Shown here: piece after piece, positions 34,471 to 45,895 of the stretch | Layout: each line of letters begins with the position of its first letter | Numbering within the stretch: position 1 is the first letter of the stretch | Notes under the pieces: generated by a model | What the model was told of the DNA's origin: nothing | The model's input: the letters and a program-made list of their open reading frames with translations, nothing else | Database searches by the model: none | Position numbers and translations under genes: made by a program | From: Papio anubis | Lineage: Eukaryota > Chordata > Mammalia > Primates > Cercopithecidae | Assembly (NCBI RefSeq): GCF_008728515.1 | Contig: NC_044991.1 | Coordinates: 42,612,968 to 42,676,967 of the forward strand | Direction: 5' to 3' | DNA: 64,000 nt

Positions 34471-35228
34471 AAAAATGAAATACAGCCATTATGGGAAAGA
34501 GTATGAAGTTTCCTCAAAAAATTAAAAGCAGAACAACTGTAAGATCCAGCAATCCCATTACTGGGTATACACACAAAGGCAATGAAATTAGTGTGTCAAA
34601 AAGATATCTGCCTGCTCATGTTTATTGCAGCGCTATTCACAATAGTCAAGATATGGAATTAACCTAAGTGTCCAACAACAGAGGAATGGATAAAGAAAAT
34701 GTGGTAAATATATGCAATAGAATACTATTTGGCTATAAAAAATAATAAAATTCTGTCATTTTTGACAATGTGGATGAGTCTTGAGGTTATTACATGAAGT
34801 GAAATAAGCAGACACAGAAAGACAGATACAACATTTTCTCATTCATATGTAGGAGCTAAAAAACTGATTTAATGAAAGTAGTGACTAGAATAGTGATTAC
34901 CAAAGACTGGGGAAGGTAGGGGACATTGGGAGATAAAGAGAGGACGGTCAATGTTACAATTAGAAAAAAAGTGTAAGTTGTGAGGTCCTATTGTACAGTA
35001 GAGTGACTGTAGTAATTAAAAAGATATTGTATATGTGAAAATAGCTAGAAGAGAGAATTTTGAACGTTCCTATCACAAAGAAATGATAAATGTTTGAGGT
35101 GATGGATATGCTAATTACCCTGATTTGATCATTACACAATGCACACCCGCATCAAAACATCACACTGTACCCCATAAATATGTACAATTATTATGTGTCA
35201 ATAAAAAATAAATAAATTTAAAAATAAA
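34471..35228 (+). mobile_element. L1MB-like 3' end
   Basis: Sense L1 from 'cagccattatgggaaagagtatg' through the ORF2 C-terminus ('aatcccattactgggtatacac', 'gaatggataaagaaaatgtgg') to the 3'UTR ('gaggtgatggatatgctaattaccctgatttgatcatta') ending 'gtgtcaataaaaaataaataaa'. No intact frame. The 3'UTR type is the same as that of the rearranged L1 at 44919-45895. Confidence 0.88.
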
Positions 35229-36590
35229 AGACAGTAAAAAGATGGAAAGACATGATGCCAAGCAAACCAACATTTATTTTTGGTGATTACATTTAAATTT
35301 ATTAAGTGGGTCATTTCACTGAAACTTAGTTAAAATTGGTCATTTCTGAGATTCAAAACAAGCTTTTGGAGGAATCTGTGAGGAGATGATTGAATAGCTT
35401 TTCCCTAATTAGGAAGGCATATCACAGCTAATCACCAAATAGATGACTTCAAAGACTGCTTAGACAGTAAAGAAAGCTCTGGAGTTCACTCACAACTCTG
35501 ATGGCATGTTGAGAACAGTACATTTCTGATACTTTGCTGCAGTACCTTCTTAGAGTCGGCAAAGTGCATAAATTCTTCTGCAGGAGTCTCTGCCTCAAAG
35601 CTCGTTCAAAATCCCTTTTAATAGAACTGCCAGTCACTGCAGAGCCTATAGTGCTTATTTCTTAAGAAATCATCATCCATAAATTTCTAATATTTACAGC
35701 CTGAACAAGAAATAAATATAGCTTTTGTTCAGTAGCATTCGTGAGTAAGCAGTGGTATTTCTCTTAGTGTGTGCAGAATTAAATGCTTTAGGAAAGATTT
35801 ATCATTGCAAAAGGATAATTTGAAGGACTGCATTGAAAAAAAATCAGGCCAGTTAGGATTAGAAAACTGTTTAATAATGAGCACTGACACTGGCTTGAAG
35901 AAGGATAATTAGAATCTTTAATGTGTGGAGTGCCTTTTGAAAACATTTCTGGTGGTTAATACCACCATCTTAACATCCGGAGAAGGGCCACTGAGCTGAC
36001 AGATGATAACCAACAATCTTATCCGAGGTCATAAGGAAAATCGAAGGACAGACTTTAGTTCTCCTCATATATTCTATCATTAGATTTACTACTATTCTGC
36101 AATATCGTTAGGGGGTATAATTTTCCCCGTAAGTCATGATCTAAGATGGAGACTGCTGATTTCGAAATATCCGTGGACTTCTGAAATCACAGCTGAAAAC
36201 CAGTACTTCCTACCTCCTCCCTCTGGGCATTCAAGAATGAGAGTCGGTTTTAAGGAGGAAGGTTTGCTGATCCACACCTAGCCTTGGTGATCCACCCTAC
36301 ACTGCTGATCCACCCTACATTGCCTTGGTGAGGACTGAACAAAGATGCCCTTTCATGACCACAGGGCTTGGAACAAATACTGAAATACTACTTGGAACAA
36401 ATACTGAAATCCAAAATATCTTCATGTCCTCAGCATTACCTCTATGTAAAAATGCAATTGTCACTTAAAACTCATAATCATAATTAATATACAGCTGTGA
36501 GCCAATGTTTTTGGTAGAAATTAAGCTATATTTTTATGGCAAGGAAATGAGATTAAAGAATAACTTGCCTGTTTGCTTAGAAAACACAAT
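35229..36590. other. Unique-looking non-coding DNA with two short tandem duplications
   Basis: No gene or interspersed repeat was recognised. The frame at 35449-35637 has no domain. Two independent short tandem duplications lie at 36288-36325 and 36367-36413. Confidence 0.5.
36288..36413. repeat. Two neighbouring short tandem duplications
   Basis: First: an 18-bp unit tgatccaccctacactgc, with a second copy differing by one base (cattgc), at 36288-36325. Second: a ~24-bp unit cttggaacaaatactgaaat repeated at 36367-36390 and 36391-36413. They lie only about 45 bp apart in otherwise unique DNA. Confidence 0.85.
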
Positions 36591-36594
36591 AAAA

Positions 36595-36865
36595 GGCCAG
36601 CCACGGTGGCTCATGCCTGTAATCCCAGCACTTTGGGAGGCTGAGGCCGGTGGATCACCTGAGTCCAGGAGTTCAAGACCAGTGCAGTCAACATAGTGAA
36701 ACCCCGTCTCCACTAAAAACACAAAAATTAGCGCCTGTAATCCCAGCTACTCGGGAGGCTGAGGCAGGAGAATCACTTGAACCTGGGGGCAGGAAATTCG
36801 TACCACTGCACTCCAGCCTGGGCGACAGAGTGAAACTCCATCTCAAAAAAAAAAAAAAAAAAAAG
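36595..36865 (+). mobile_element. Alu SINE with small internal deletions
   Basis: 'ggccagccacggtggctcatgcc' start and a 3' A tail. The 16-bp target-site duplication agaaaacacaataaaa is perfect at 36579-36594 and 36866-36881. The element is short because about 20 bp are missing after 'caaaaattagc' and more in the right arm ('cctgggggcaggaaattcg'). Confidence 0.93.
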
Positions 36866-36944
36866 AGAAAACACAATAAAAAAACATGGACATTGTCATG
36901 CTATAAGGACTTTTCAGGACCACAATATCAAAAACCTTCCCCTA

Positions 36945-37330
36945 CTAGTTGTCAGCCTTTCTGTGTCCAACCGCTCTGGCTGATCCCATTTTTCATGCCA
37001 GCTATTGCTTCTTTTCACTCCCCACCTTTATAGCAGATCTCTTTGAAAGAGTTGCCTGTCCTTGTTGCTTCCATTTCTTCTCTCAGTCACTCTTGAACCC
37101 ACTCGAATCAGGCTCCCTCCCTACAATTCCACCAAAGTAGCTGTTCCCAAAGTCCTCCATTCACCCAACGCAAGGGTCAATTCTCAGGCCCATCTGACAA
37201 TCCATGTCACCCTTTCTTCTTTCTCCTCCTAACTCCTGGCCTGCTCCTTCTAAATTCTTCCCAGCAGGCACTCCTTATATCTCAGGTATCTAGATTAGGG
37301 CTGCACGCTCACATCCCTGTTTTGTTCTTT
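36945..37330 (+). repeat. L2 LINE reverse-transcriptase remnant, sense
   Basis: 'ctttgaaagagttgcctgtcc', 'ccatttcttctctcagtcactcttgaacccac', 'caatcaggctccctcc'-type wording and 'acgcaagggtcaattctcag' follow the L2 ORF2 upstream of and into its RT domain. There is no intact frame; the open frames at 36650-37033 and 36949-37140 are not exons. Confidence 0.6.
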
Positions 37331-38994
37331 GATCCATAGGTAGTGGCAACAACATATTTGAAGGATTTAGACATTTGGAGGCAAGACTTCTGGCATAATC
37401 TATTTAACATTTAATATTTTCCCAATCATGTTATCTCCACAAATCTTGCAGTTATATGAATACATAGTTCCATCCACCAGTGAACACAACAGCTGTATCC
37501 CTCACTTCTTCCATATACAGTGTCACAAATAGCAGTTTATGATTTTATTTCCTTCAACTAGGAAGCCCTCAACTCTACCAGGCTGTAGATGCCTGACATT
37601 TAATTAGTCACCTAATTATGGCTTTTTGCTGGCCTTAGCCTATGTTTTCATTTACGAGAAAAAAAAAAATCAAATTGATTGGGTTACAATGAAAAAGAAA
37701 TACAACTCCAGTTATTAGCCCTAGCCTCTTTAGGGAAGAAATCAGAGATTTTAATTTTTCTCTAAAACTAAAGGGATATAACAAACTACTGTAATTGTTT
37801 CAGAGGATACATTTAGTATTTAAGTCAGAAAGAAATAGTTGCAACCAACCTAGAGAAGTGGTCTCCTCAGCTGGTGCTGGTTCATGGTTGATCATATTAA
37901 TATGCTTTTAACAACAGAATGGGAGTTGAGGAAGCAGTCCACAAGAAAAGTCAGTGTGAGCAGGTCATGGAACATAACATTGTCGCCAACAGAGAATTAC
38001 TTTTCCTTTTCTACCACTATATTTTAATTTCCCATTATACCTTTCAGTATCTTTCATTCCTATCCTTTCCTAATCATGTAAAGTTTCTTTTTCCTCCTTT
38101 TCACTTAGGGCCTGTTATAAAGGATAATACCTCCAAAAGTGGTGCTCAGAAAAAGAAAACCTATTGATGGCTTTCATTGTGAGTTTTTATTATTTTCTGA
38201 TCTTTTTGTTGTTTCTTGTTAAAAGTAGGGTTGTCTTGTGATGAGCGAGAAAAAGAATAAGGTGACTCAACAAAAAAAGTTTTTTAAAACACTGTAAATA
38301 GAATTGGGGGTAAAGTATAAAGCTTCTGCACTTTTAAAAACCTTACACTCAGTGTTGAGTACAAAAGGCAGTGCTCCCTGCTAATCTCCTGAGAACTAAC
38401 CCTTTAAAATGGTCTCCAGCAGCTCCCAGCTGCTTTAGTTGGTGCCTTTCCAAGTAAGTCCGAGAAATATAGAAATGGGTCTGGAACATTTGCTTGTAAT
38501 CAAAATGTGAACACATATCTAGAATCAACCATGTCTTAAACACCTTACACTGGCTTAAAAATCCATGTATCTGGGGAAGACATTTACTATAGAATAAAAC
38601 CATTCATAGAAGAGATTCTTCTTCTAATAGTTTGCAAAACAAGCCTTTTAATTGCAAAATAACATTATTTAAATCAACTGATCAGAAAGCATTTTTGAAG
38701 CAGATATTTGGGACAAATTTTTGAATAGTTTTTATTTTTAATGGTAGTCACTACTTCAGGCTGGTTGAAAGAGAATTAGCAGGTGGCCTTCTCTTGCAAT
38801 ATCTGTAATGAATGAAGATAAATAATTTAATAGTTTTATTTACCTTCTGTGCTATTAAAATGTAAAGTGTCATAACACCTCACATAATTTGGAGTAAAAA
38901 TGCCAACCTACTCTGAAGGAGTAGTACTTTTAAAAAAGTTTATATAATCTTAAATTGTTTATTACTATATGCATGGTAAGCTTGGAAGAGGCAG

Positions 38995-39165
38995 AGCAAG
39001 TCTTGAATCTTTTTATATGTAAAATGGGGGTTATAAAATGATCTGCCTCCAAAGATTGTGAAGACGAAATGACCAATAACACTAACAAAAACATCAAACA
39101 CTTTGATTAGGGCTTGGCATTCAAATAAGCTCTCAATACATTGTACTTGTTCCAATTATCAGCAT
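38995..39165 (+). repeat. MIR SINE, sense
   Basis: 'cttgaatctttttatatgtaaaatgggggttataaaatgatctgcctcc' followed by 'gattgtgaagacgaaatgacc' and 'gggcttggcattcaaataagctctcaatac' matches MIR core-to-3' order. Confidence 0.65.
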
Positions 39166-40107
39166 TATTTAAGATATACAGTATGTAAAATTAGCAGAGT
39201 GTCTCTAAATGAAGTGCTTATAAAGAGGTTTTAAACTAACAAAATATATGCAACATGTCTATTGCACTATTGTTTGATTTACTAGCAAAACTTATCTCAT
39301 AGACAGGAAAACCACAGAATACTGTCTAGTTCCTTTCTAAATGCCTAAAAATTTGGTAGAGATGGAGGCTTGATTATCTTTTTCTGCAAAAACATTGATA
39401 AAATTTGTATACGTCTACATATACATATATAAAATGATGTGCATTTTAATACTGTAAGTTTTTGTTGATTTTTCTTTTGCATTAGTGTGTTTACATTTCT
39501 AACTTAGGCAATAATTTTTTTTTTAATCCCCAAGGTAAGATCAGGGTTGCGAAAGAAATACTATTCTCTTTGGTAGAGGGGACCTTTGAAGTACACATTT
39601 GCTGACATGACTTAAAGACTGCGCTCCATCACATTCTTAACTAATGCACAAGAATCGCAGCCAGAATTTTTTTTTTAATCACACTAAAAAATGAAGATAA
39701 TCCAAAGTGAACTGGTTTTCTCATCATTATAAAATACTTGGACATAATGGCGTTTTATACATAAAATTAAATCCTAACAAAAAGGAGCTAAAGACACTAA
39801 TTACTTTCTAATATAAACCTGTAAACCATTGGTATTGCTTCTTAAACAACATCATAACTGGCATTTTCCTGTAACAGCGTAACAATGTGTATGTAGTTCC
39901 AATTACAATGTATCATTGAGTAGAATGTACTTCTAAGTACCAGAAGACCTCTTGATCTCTTTAAAATTCATGAGTATTTAACTGAAAAAGTTGGGGAACT
40001 TTAAACAAGATACACATACACAATTTAACTATATACTTGTGCACACTCAGTATATATTTATACATATATAGATCACATATATCTTTATCATATTTATATA
40101 TGCATAT

Positions 40108-40236
40108 TTATTAGTAGGAATAAAAAAGTATATGGCACGTATTAGTAATAGTAAAGTACTTGGCACCTATTAGTAAAGTGTATGACACATATTTATTGGT
40201 AAAAATTTTTAAAAAGTATATGGCACAAATTTGTAC
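40108..40236. repeat. Degenerate ~30-bp tandem repeat, about four units
   Basis: Repeated words 'tattagta', 'aaagtatatggcac', 'aaagtacttggcac', 'aaagtgtatgacac' and 'aaagtatatggcac' recur with 25-36 bp spacing. Unit lengths vary. The surrounding DNA is AT-rich. Confidence 0.7.
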
Positions 40237-40886
40237 AAAGGTGCTTCTCCTGTAGGCATTTTATTGATGTGTCATAGGAATACACTGGCATTAGATTCAG
40301 AGTGCGTGCTTCCCTATGAGGAGGGTGCTAAGACCCCAATCAAGCCTAAAAGCTCTATTCTCATTAAGCAACTACCCAGCTTCCCTGTTTGTCTTTCCAT
40401 CCCTCAACTTTTCTTCTTAGCAAGAAAGAGCCTCCGCTTGGTTTCTTAAGTATCTTTGGCTTTTGGCTACTTATTCCACTTTTCTTCAAATCTCTTTCTA
40501 CTTCAAATATTTTGTAAAGTAGCTTCTGGAAGAAGGTGGCTAAAAGGTCCTTTACCAGAGGATTTAAGATAATTTTGTAGGAAAGGGATAGTGGCAGGAG
40601 CCAGGGACTTCTTAGTGGAGCAAGGAATCTCATTTCCAGTGAATTTCTCTACTCAGAAAACAGAGGAAGAGAATCCTTACAGATCGACTTAAATCATCTT
40701 AGTTCTGTGGTTGGCCCCTGCCAAGGAGATAAGCAGATCTATCAGCAGGCCTGGGTTGACTGGTTTTCGTTTGCTTCTTTGGTTGGTTATTTTTAATGTG
40801 CATAGGTAAACACTAATTTAGGGCCAGGTAGAATTTCTGGTGGGGCATGGTTATAAACTACTGCCTCTTTTTCCTTCATTTATACC

Positions 40887-40941
40887 GTGTGTGTGTGTGT
40901 GTGTATGTGTGTGTGTGTGCGCGTGTGTGTGCATGAGTGTG
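40887..40941. repeat. (TG)n microsatellite
   Basis: About 55 bp of alternating TG with a few interruptions (tatg, gcgc, catg). The frame at 40840-41205 owes its middle to this tract. Confidence 0.95.
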
Positions 40942-41162
40942 TTTACTGGAACACATCTAGTGCTGGCTCCATATCCCAACTTTGTCTTCTGCTTTGATCT
41001 TCTTAATCTTAATAACCTTCAGCCTTCCCTCCTGGCCCCTTGGATTTCATGGACTGTGAGTTTTCAGTGTTGCTGTTTACTTCTGTGTTTACCTTTTCAC
41101 CCTTTGGTAAGATCATTTTGGTTCCCAGTCTCCTGCAGCCTACCCGCGACCAGACCAGATCC

Positions 41163-41589
41163 TGCTATGTTTTGGCTCTGTGTCCCCACCCAAATCTCAT
41201 GCTGAATTTTAACTCCCAATGTTGGAAGTGGAGCCTGGTGGGAGGTGGTTGGATCATGGAGGTGGTTTCTAGTGGTTGAGCACTATCCCCCTTGTGCCAT
41301 CTCATGATAGAGTTCTCACAAGATCTGGTTGTTTGAAAGTATGCAGCACCTCCCCTTTCTCTCTCTCTCTCTCCCCCTCCCTCTCTTTCTCTCTGTCTCT
41401 CCTGCCATCCAGGTGAAGACATGCCTGCTTCCCTTTTGCATTCTGCCATGATTGTAAGTTTCCTGAGGCTTTCCCAGAAGCAGAAGCCTGTATAGCCTTC
41501 AGAACCATGAGCCAATTAAACCTCTTTTTTCTTATAAATTACCCGGTCTCAGGTAGTTCTTTATATCACTGTGAGAACAGACCAATACA
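41163..41589 (+). mobile_element. MST/THE1-type solo LTR (ERVL-MaLR)
   Basis: Begins TGctatgttttggctctgtgtccccacccaaatc and ends 'gagaacagaccaataCA', the MaLR LTR pattern. It contains the typical pyrimidine-rich tract (41362-41402), 'gccatgattgtaagtttcctgagg' and 'caattaaacctcttttttc' with ATTAAA as a likely polyadenylation signal. Flanking bases gatcc and gacct could be a decayed 5-bp target-site duplication, not secure. No internal sequence is present. Confidence 0.85.
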
Positions 41590-42560
41590 GACCTGAAGCC
41601 CAGTACTAAAGTTCGTAAAGCAGGAGATTCTGCTGCTTTATAAGAGCACTGAGAATTAGAGCTGATCAGAGCATCTTGTATAGCAATGGTCTTTTTGAAA
41701 CTCTGAGATACAGACTCTATATCTTTGAAAATCCTTTACTAAAGATCCTCCTCTGCCGCCATTGGTATTGGTGGTAGGCACCATATATTTTTAAACATTC
41801 TCAGCCTGAACGGTTTTCTGTAGCTTTCTTCTTCTCTCTGCAGAATGCTGTCTGGCACCTCAGGGTATTAATAATCTATCCAAGAAAAAATGTGACACAG
41901 GAGTGCCTGAAGCCAGACCCTTGATGACTCAGGACTGAGAAACAGCACCAGGTAGAGGCCAGACACCAGGACTTAGAGTTAGAACACTGGAGGTGAAGCC
42001 TAGTTGCACTGCATATGAGATACAGAATCTTAAGCAAGTCATTTAGCCTCTCCAGGGCTGTTTTCTTGTCAAAATAGAAAATAATTTTTAAAAATTACTT
42101 AAATGATTGGACCAGGACCATATCAGGTAAGACATGTAGACAGCTTTCTTCATTGTCAAAGGGCTAGTATATGGATGGTGTTCTTATCACCAGTGCTAGT
42201 GATGCTGTAGAGGCGAAGTTCGGAGACTATGAAGCTCTCAGCCTGCCAGGACCGAAAGAGGGAGAAACAGCAATGGAGACAGGCACTGGAAGCCAAAATG
42301 AGAGCTGCCCTTCCAAGCTTGGACGACAAAATAAAGCCACAGCATAGAGGGTTTGGGTTTCCAGGTCTTCTATTTTTTTTTTAAGAGCAACTTCCCTGGC
42401 TCTTGCCTACCCTGTTAGTGATAGGTCTAGAACAAATACAGTGAAAAATAAGATGTGTAATCTGATCAGGAGAAATTACTAGTGGTGGGGGAGGTGGCGG
42501 TGGAACCCGTGGCCACATCTTCTTAATCAACTAAAGGCAGATGGAAACTGGCTGTGCCAG
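41590..42560. other. Non-coding DNA with a MIR
   Basis: No gene was recognised. At about 41965-42085 'ggaggtgaagcctagttgcactgc', 'atcttaagcaagtcatttagcctctccagggctgttttc' fits a sense MIR. Confidence 0.5.
41965..42085 (+). repeat. MIR SINE, sense
   Basis: The 'cttaagcaagtcatttagcctctccagggctgttttcttgtc' block matches the central MIR core (cttgggcaagttacttaacctctctgggcctcagtttcctcatc) with many substitutions. Confidence 0.6.
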
Positions 42561-42564
42561 AAGT

Positions 42565-42780
42565 TCCAAGAAGCATCTTCCAAACCCAGGGTCATTCGGC
42601 CTGTGGGCCAACTCCAGTTCACCATCTGTTTTTGTGAATAAAGTTTTATTGGAACACAGCCCTGCTTATTTATGCAGAACACAGAGTTGAGCAGTTGAGA
42701 AAGACGCAGTACAACCCACAAAGCTTAAAATATTTACTCTAGCCTTCTTAAGAAAAAGTTTGAAGACGCCTGTTTTATAC
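42565..42780. mobile_element. hAT-type non-autonomous DNA transposon
   Basis: 'ggcctgtgggccaactccag', 'gtttttgtgaataaagttttattggaacacagcc', 'gcagttgagaaagacgcag', 'cccacaaagcttaaaatatttact' and 'gaaaaagtttgaagacgcctg' are in the order of the well-known cagggtcggcaaac-type hAT MITE. I do not give a MER number because I cannot verify it. A copy in the opposite orientation lies at 53940. Confidence 0.7.
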
Positions 42781-44620
42781 CTTTTAACAAGGAGAAATGT
42801 TAGTCAGAACAACATTTTGGCTGCTAGATCACATTAAATTAGAAGGTGGCATCACTGCAGAATAGAACTGGTATACTCTTGGAAATATACTTGTTCTGCC
42901 GTCTTTTTTCAAAGTGAATAACCAAGGATCAGTGCAGAAAGAAACAGTTTCTTAGTCATGCATTTTAAGAAAGGGAGTAGCAAAAAAAAATTCAAATCAA
43001 ATTCTTGAAACCCAGGGGGTTGAAGAGGAAAAAATATGCTAACGGTATTTAGAAAATGTTGTCAGATGCCCACCCCTGTCACAGTTACTCTCTGTTAATT
43101 AGTAACACAGAGATTCAGCAAAATGGGAACCTTCATGATTTTCACCTAAGAGACTTCAAGCAAAGGTGCTATTACTCTAAAGCAGGGAGTGATACAAGCC
43201 AGTTGTCAGAAAGCAGATTGAAAGTGTATGCACATAGTAATGTAGTATATACTAGCATTGACCTATTTTTTACATTTCTGTGAAATCAAAGTTCAAAACC
43301 CACATGTAGTGGTAAGGAAAACACATTACATTTCCCCAAGCTGCAGCACCTGCTGCAGTCTTACTGGGATGTGCAGGCAATCACTCCATCCAGCCAGGAG
43401 CTCACAGCAAATGGAGGCTCTTTCTCCTGGGGAAGGCCAGCAGTTGATCAAGGCCAAGCAGGGAGACATGAGAATGGCTAACCTGACAGTCAAGGCTTGG
43501 TTAGTCTGTGGAGGAAAGAAATCATTCTTGATATACCGAGAAGTGAGTCACTGACAAATGTCCAGAGCCTTACACCTGCACAAAGTAGCTTTCTTACTTT
43601 TCTTTATATTTTAGCAATTAACATACCACGAGATAAAAAAACTACTGGGTATTTCCTCCCCTCCCTGTAACTGACCAGAGATGTGCAACCCAGTGTACAC
43701 TGCTTTGGAAAGCAAAGCGATAGATCAATGAGAAAATAAGCCTTAATTCACCTCACCCACACCTCCTATACACATCGTCCCTTGAAAGCCTGTTTACCGA
43801 TTACCTGTCTTCAACACCCTTCACAGACTTGGAGAATTCAAAACAGGGACACCAGAACAGGAAACATAAATCACTGGAAACGCGAATACAAAATATTAAA
43901 ACAATAAAATATGAGTGAATTATTTTTCCTTCTCGTTATTCCGAATACAATTTAATTCTGTTTCTATAAAGGGCTGCGGAAGGAAATGGTGAAGATAAAT
44001 AAAATGACTTCAGGAAAAGAAAACTTTGCTCACGTGTTTGCAAAATACTGGAGCCCCAAAAGTAGTCTCTGGGGGCCAATACATCATTGTCCTTGAGGCC
44101 TCTGGAAGGTCAAGACTGGAGGCTACTTAGAAACTGGTAACTCAAAGATCTCGTTGGGACAATTTCCGCCAAAAACAGCAGTGACAGACAAATATGTGTT
44201 ATGAAAATACTACTTTGCTTTTTTTCAGGTTTATGCAGCCTTGGTGATTTCAAAAGAAATGTTTTGTGTATAAAACAACATAATAAAAGAGAATCCTGCT
44301 ACGTGACAGGGTTTCCTTTAATGGAAAGACTTTTTCACGCCCATAAACATTTGATACCCACATCTGTTAGAGATAAAATGAGAGTATAACTTCCCTTTTG
44401 GATGAAGATATTCAGGGTTCTGAGAGCCCATATAACATGCTTAATGGAGACAGCAAAAAATGCTGTAGATAAAGTTTCCCTGATTAAATTAGTACTCTAT
44501 TGGAATTTAAAATTTTATGGACTGCCTCAGGTACTTTATATATGGCTTTGGGAGTGTGTTTATATTTTAATTCTAGTGTATAGCTTGCTATTATCATTTT
44601 AGGAAGTCAAACAGCCTGTT
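42781..44620. other. Unique-looking non-coding DNA
   Basis: No gene or repeat family was recognised. Frames at 43056-43283, 43258-43554, 44201-44389 and 44402-44602 have no recognisable domains. Several have Met starts but no codon pattern or context to support them. Confidence 0.5.
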
Positions 44621-44621
44621 A

Positions 44622-44916
44622 GATTTGTAGTTTTTTGAGGAACCTCGAGATTATTCTTTACGATGGCTGTACTAGTTCACAATCCCAACAGTGTATAAGG
44701 GTTCACATTTTTCTGCATCCTCACCTGCAATTGTTAGTTTTTTGTCTTTTTGATAATAGCCATTATAAATGTGGTGAAATGATATCTCATTGTGGTTTTG
44801 AGTTGTATTTCCTTGGTGATTAGCGATGTTGAACATTTTTAACATATTTCTTGGCCATCTGTATGTCTTCTTTTGAGAAGTGTCTGTACAGATCATTTGC
44901 CCGTTTTTAAATCAGA
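44622..44916 (-). mobile_element. 5'-inverted part of an L1MB-like insertion
   Basis: Antisense L1 ORF2 C-terminal text: 'tagttttttgaggaacctcg', 'atggctgtactagttcacaatcccaacagtgtataag', 'ggtgattagcgatgttgaac' and 'gccatctgtatgtcttc'. At about 44916 orientation flips without intervening DNA to sense L1 3'UTR, the signature of twin priming. Confidence 0.85.
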
Positions 44917-45035
44917 GTGTGTGGAAGCTAAAAAAGTTGACGTTATAGAAGTAGAGTAGAACAGTGGTTACTATAGGCTGGGAATGGTAGTAGGCTTGGA
45001 GGGTTAGTGAGAGACTTGTTAAAGAATAAAAAATT

Positions 45036-45333
45036 GCCGGGCGCGGTGGCTCAAGCCTGTAATCCCAGCACTTTGGGAGGCCGAGACGGGCGGATCACGA
45101 GGTCAGGAGATCGAGACCATCCTGGCTAACAAGGTGAAACCCCGTCTCTACTAAAAAATACAAAAAACTAGCCGGGCGAAGTGGCGGGCGCCTGTGGTCC
45201 CAGCTACTCGGGAGGCTGAGGCAGGAGAATGGCGTGAACCCGGGAGGCGGAGCTTGCAGTGAGCTGAGATCTGGCCACCGCACTCCAGCCTGGGCGACAG
45301 AGCCAGACTCAGTCTCAAAAAAAAAAAAAAAAA
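45036..45333 (+). mobile_element. AluY SINE, Old World monkey type
   Basis: 'gccgggcgcggtggctcaagcc' start with both arms intact and an A tail. The 15-bp target-site duplication aaagaataaaaaatt is perfect at 45021-45035 and 45334-45348. It carries the cercopithecid variants (ctcaagcctg, gagacgggcgg, gagctgagatctggcc). It lies in the 3'UTR of an older L1. Confidence 0.95.
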
Positions 45334-45559
45334 AAAGAATAAAAAATTACAGCCTGATAGAAGGAGTAAGTTCTAGTGTTCTATAGTATTATCGGGTGGC
45401 TACAGTAAACAATGATATATTTTCAAATAGCTAGAAGAGAGGATTTATGTTCTCTACACAAATATTTGAGGTGATAAATATGCTAATTATCCACATTCGA
45501 TCTTTAATACATTATATGTATTAAAACTCTCTACATACCTCATAAATATGTATAATATA

Positions 45560-45864
45560 TTTTGTTTTTTATTTTGGAGATGGGGTCTCCCTCTGTCACC
45601 TAGGCTGGAGTGCAGTGGTGCAATTATAGCTCACTGCGGCCTCCAACTTCTGGGCTCAAGCAATCTTCCCCCCTCAGCCTCCCGAGTAGCCGGGACTACG
45701 GGGGTATGCCATCATGCCCAGCTAATTTATTTATTTTTATTTTTTGTAGAGGCAGGGTCTCAGTATATTGCCCAGGCTGGTCTCAAACTCCTCGTTTCAA
45801 GCGATCCTCCCACCTCAGCCTCACAAAGTGCTGGGATTACAGGCAAGAGCCACCACGCCTGGCC
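45560..45864 (-). mobile_element. Alu SINE (AluJ-like), minus strand
   Basis: 'gagatggggtctccctctgtcacc' to 'gccaccacgcctggcc', CpG-poor, with J-type wording such as 'gccaattatagctcactgcggcctccaac'. L1 3'UTR words tatgtataat (before) and tatgtgtacaat (after) look like a decayed target-site duplication. It forms an inverted pair with the AluY at 45036 across about 230 bp. Confidence 0.9.
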
Positions 45865-45895
45865 TATGTGTACAATTATTATTTCAAATTTTTAA

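Larger units (their letters stand above)
37331..40860. other. Unique-looking non-coding DNA
   Basis: Apart from a MIR at 38995 and a degenerate tandem repeat at 40108, nothing recognisable. Frames at 37919-38167, 38349-38603, 40231-40449 and 40364-40633 have no domain and no supporting splice sites I can argue for. Confidence 0.5.
44917..45895 (+). mobile_element. 3' part of the same L1MB-like insertion, split by two Alus
   Basis: Sense L1MB end: 'gtggaagctaaaaaagttgacg', 'gaacagtggttactataggctgggaatgg', interrupted by AluY at 45036, then 'gtggctacagtaaacaatg', 'tagctagaagagaggattt', 'tttgaggtgataaatatgctaatt' and 'cctcataaatatgtataat'. An AluJ sits at 45560, after which 'tatgtgtacaattatta' completes the 3' terminus. 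The ORF2/3'UTR part between the two arms (some hundreds of bp) is missing. Confidence 0.85.

Noticed and set aside
40108..40236. Possible CRISPR array or iteron cluster
   Set aside because: Units are degenerate and spacing is irregular in a mammalian context; treated as a minisatellite-like repeat.
40840..41205. 121-codon frame with a Cys/Val-rich run
   Set aside because: The run is the TG microsatellite and the 3' part enters an MST-type LTR.
45548..45895. 115-codon frame and its neighbours 45610-45924, 45768-46118
   Set aside because: Overlapping frames inside a minus-strand Alu; the repeated 'ECSGAIIAHC'-type wording is the usual Alu translation.
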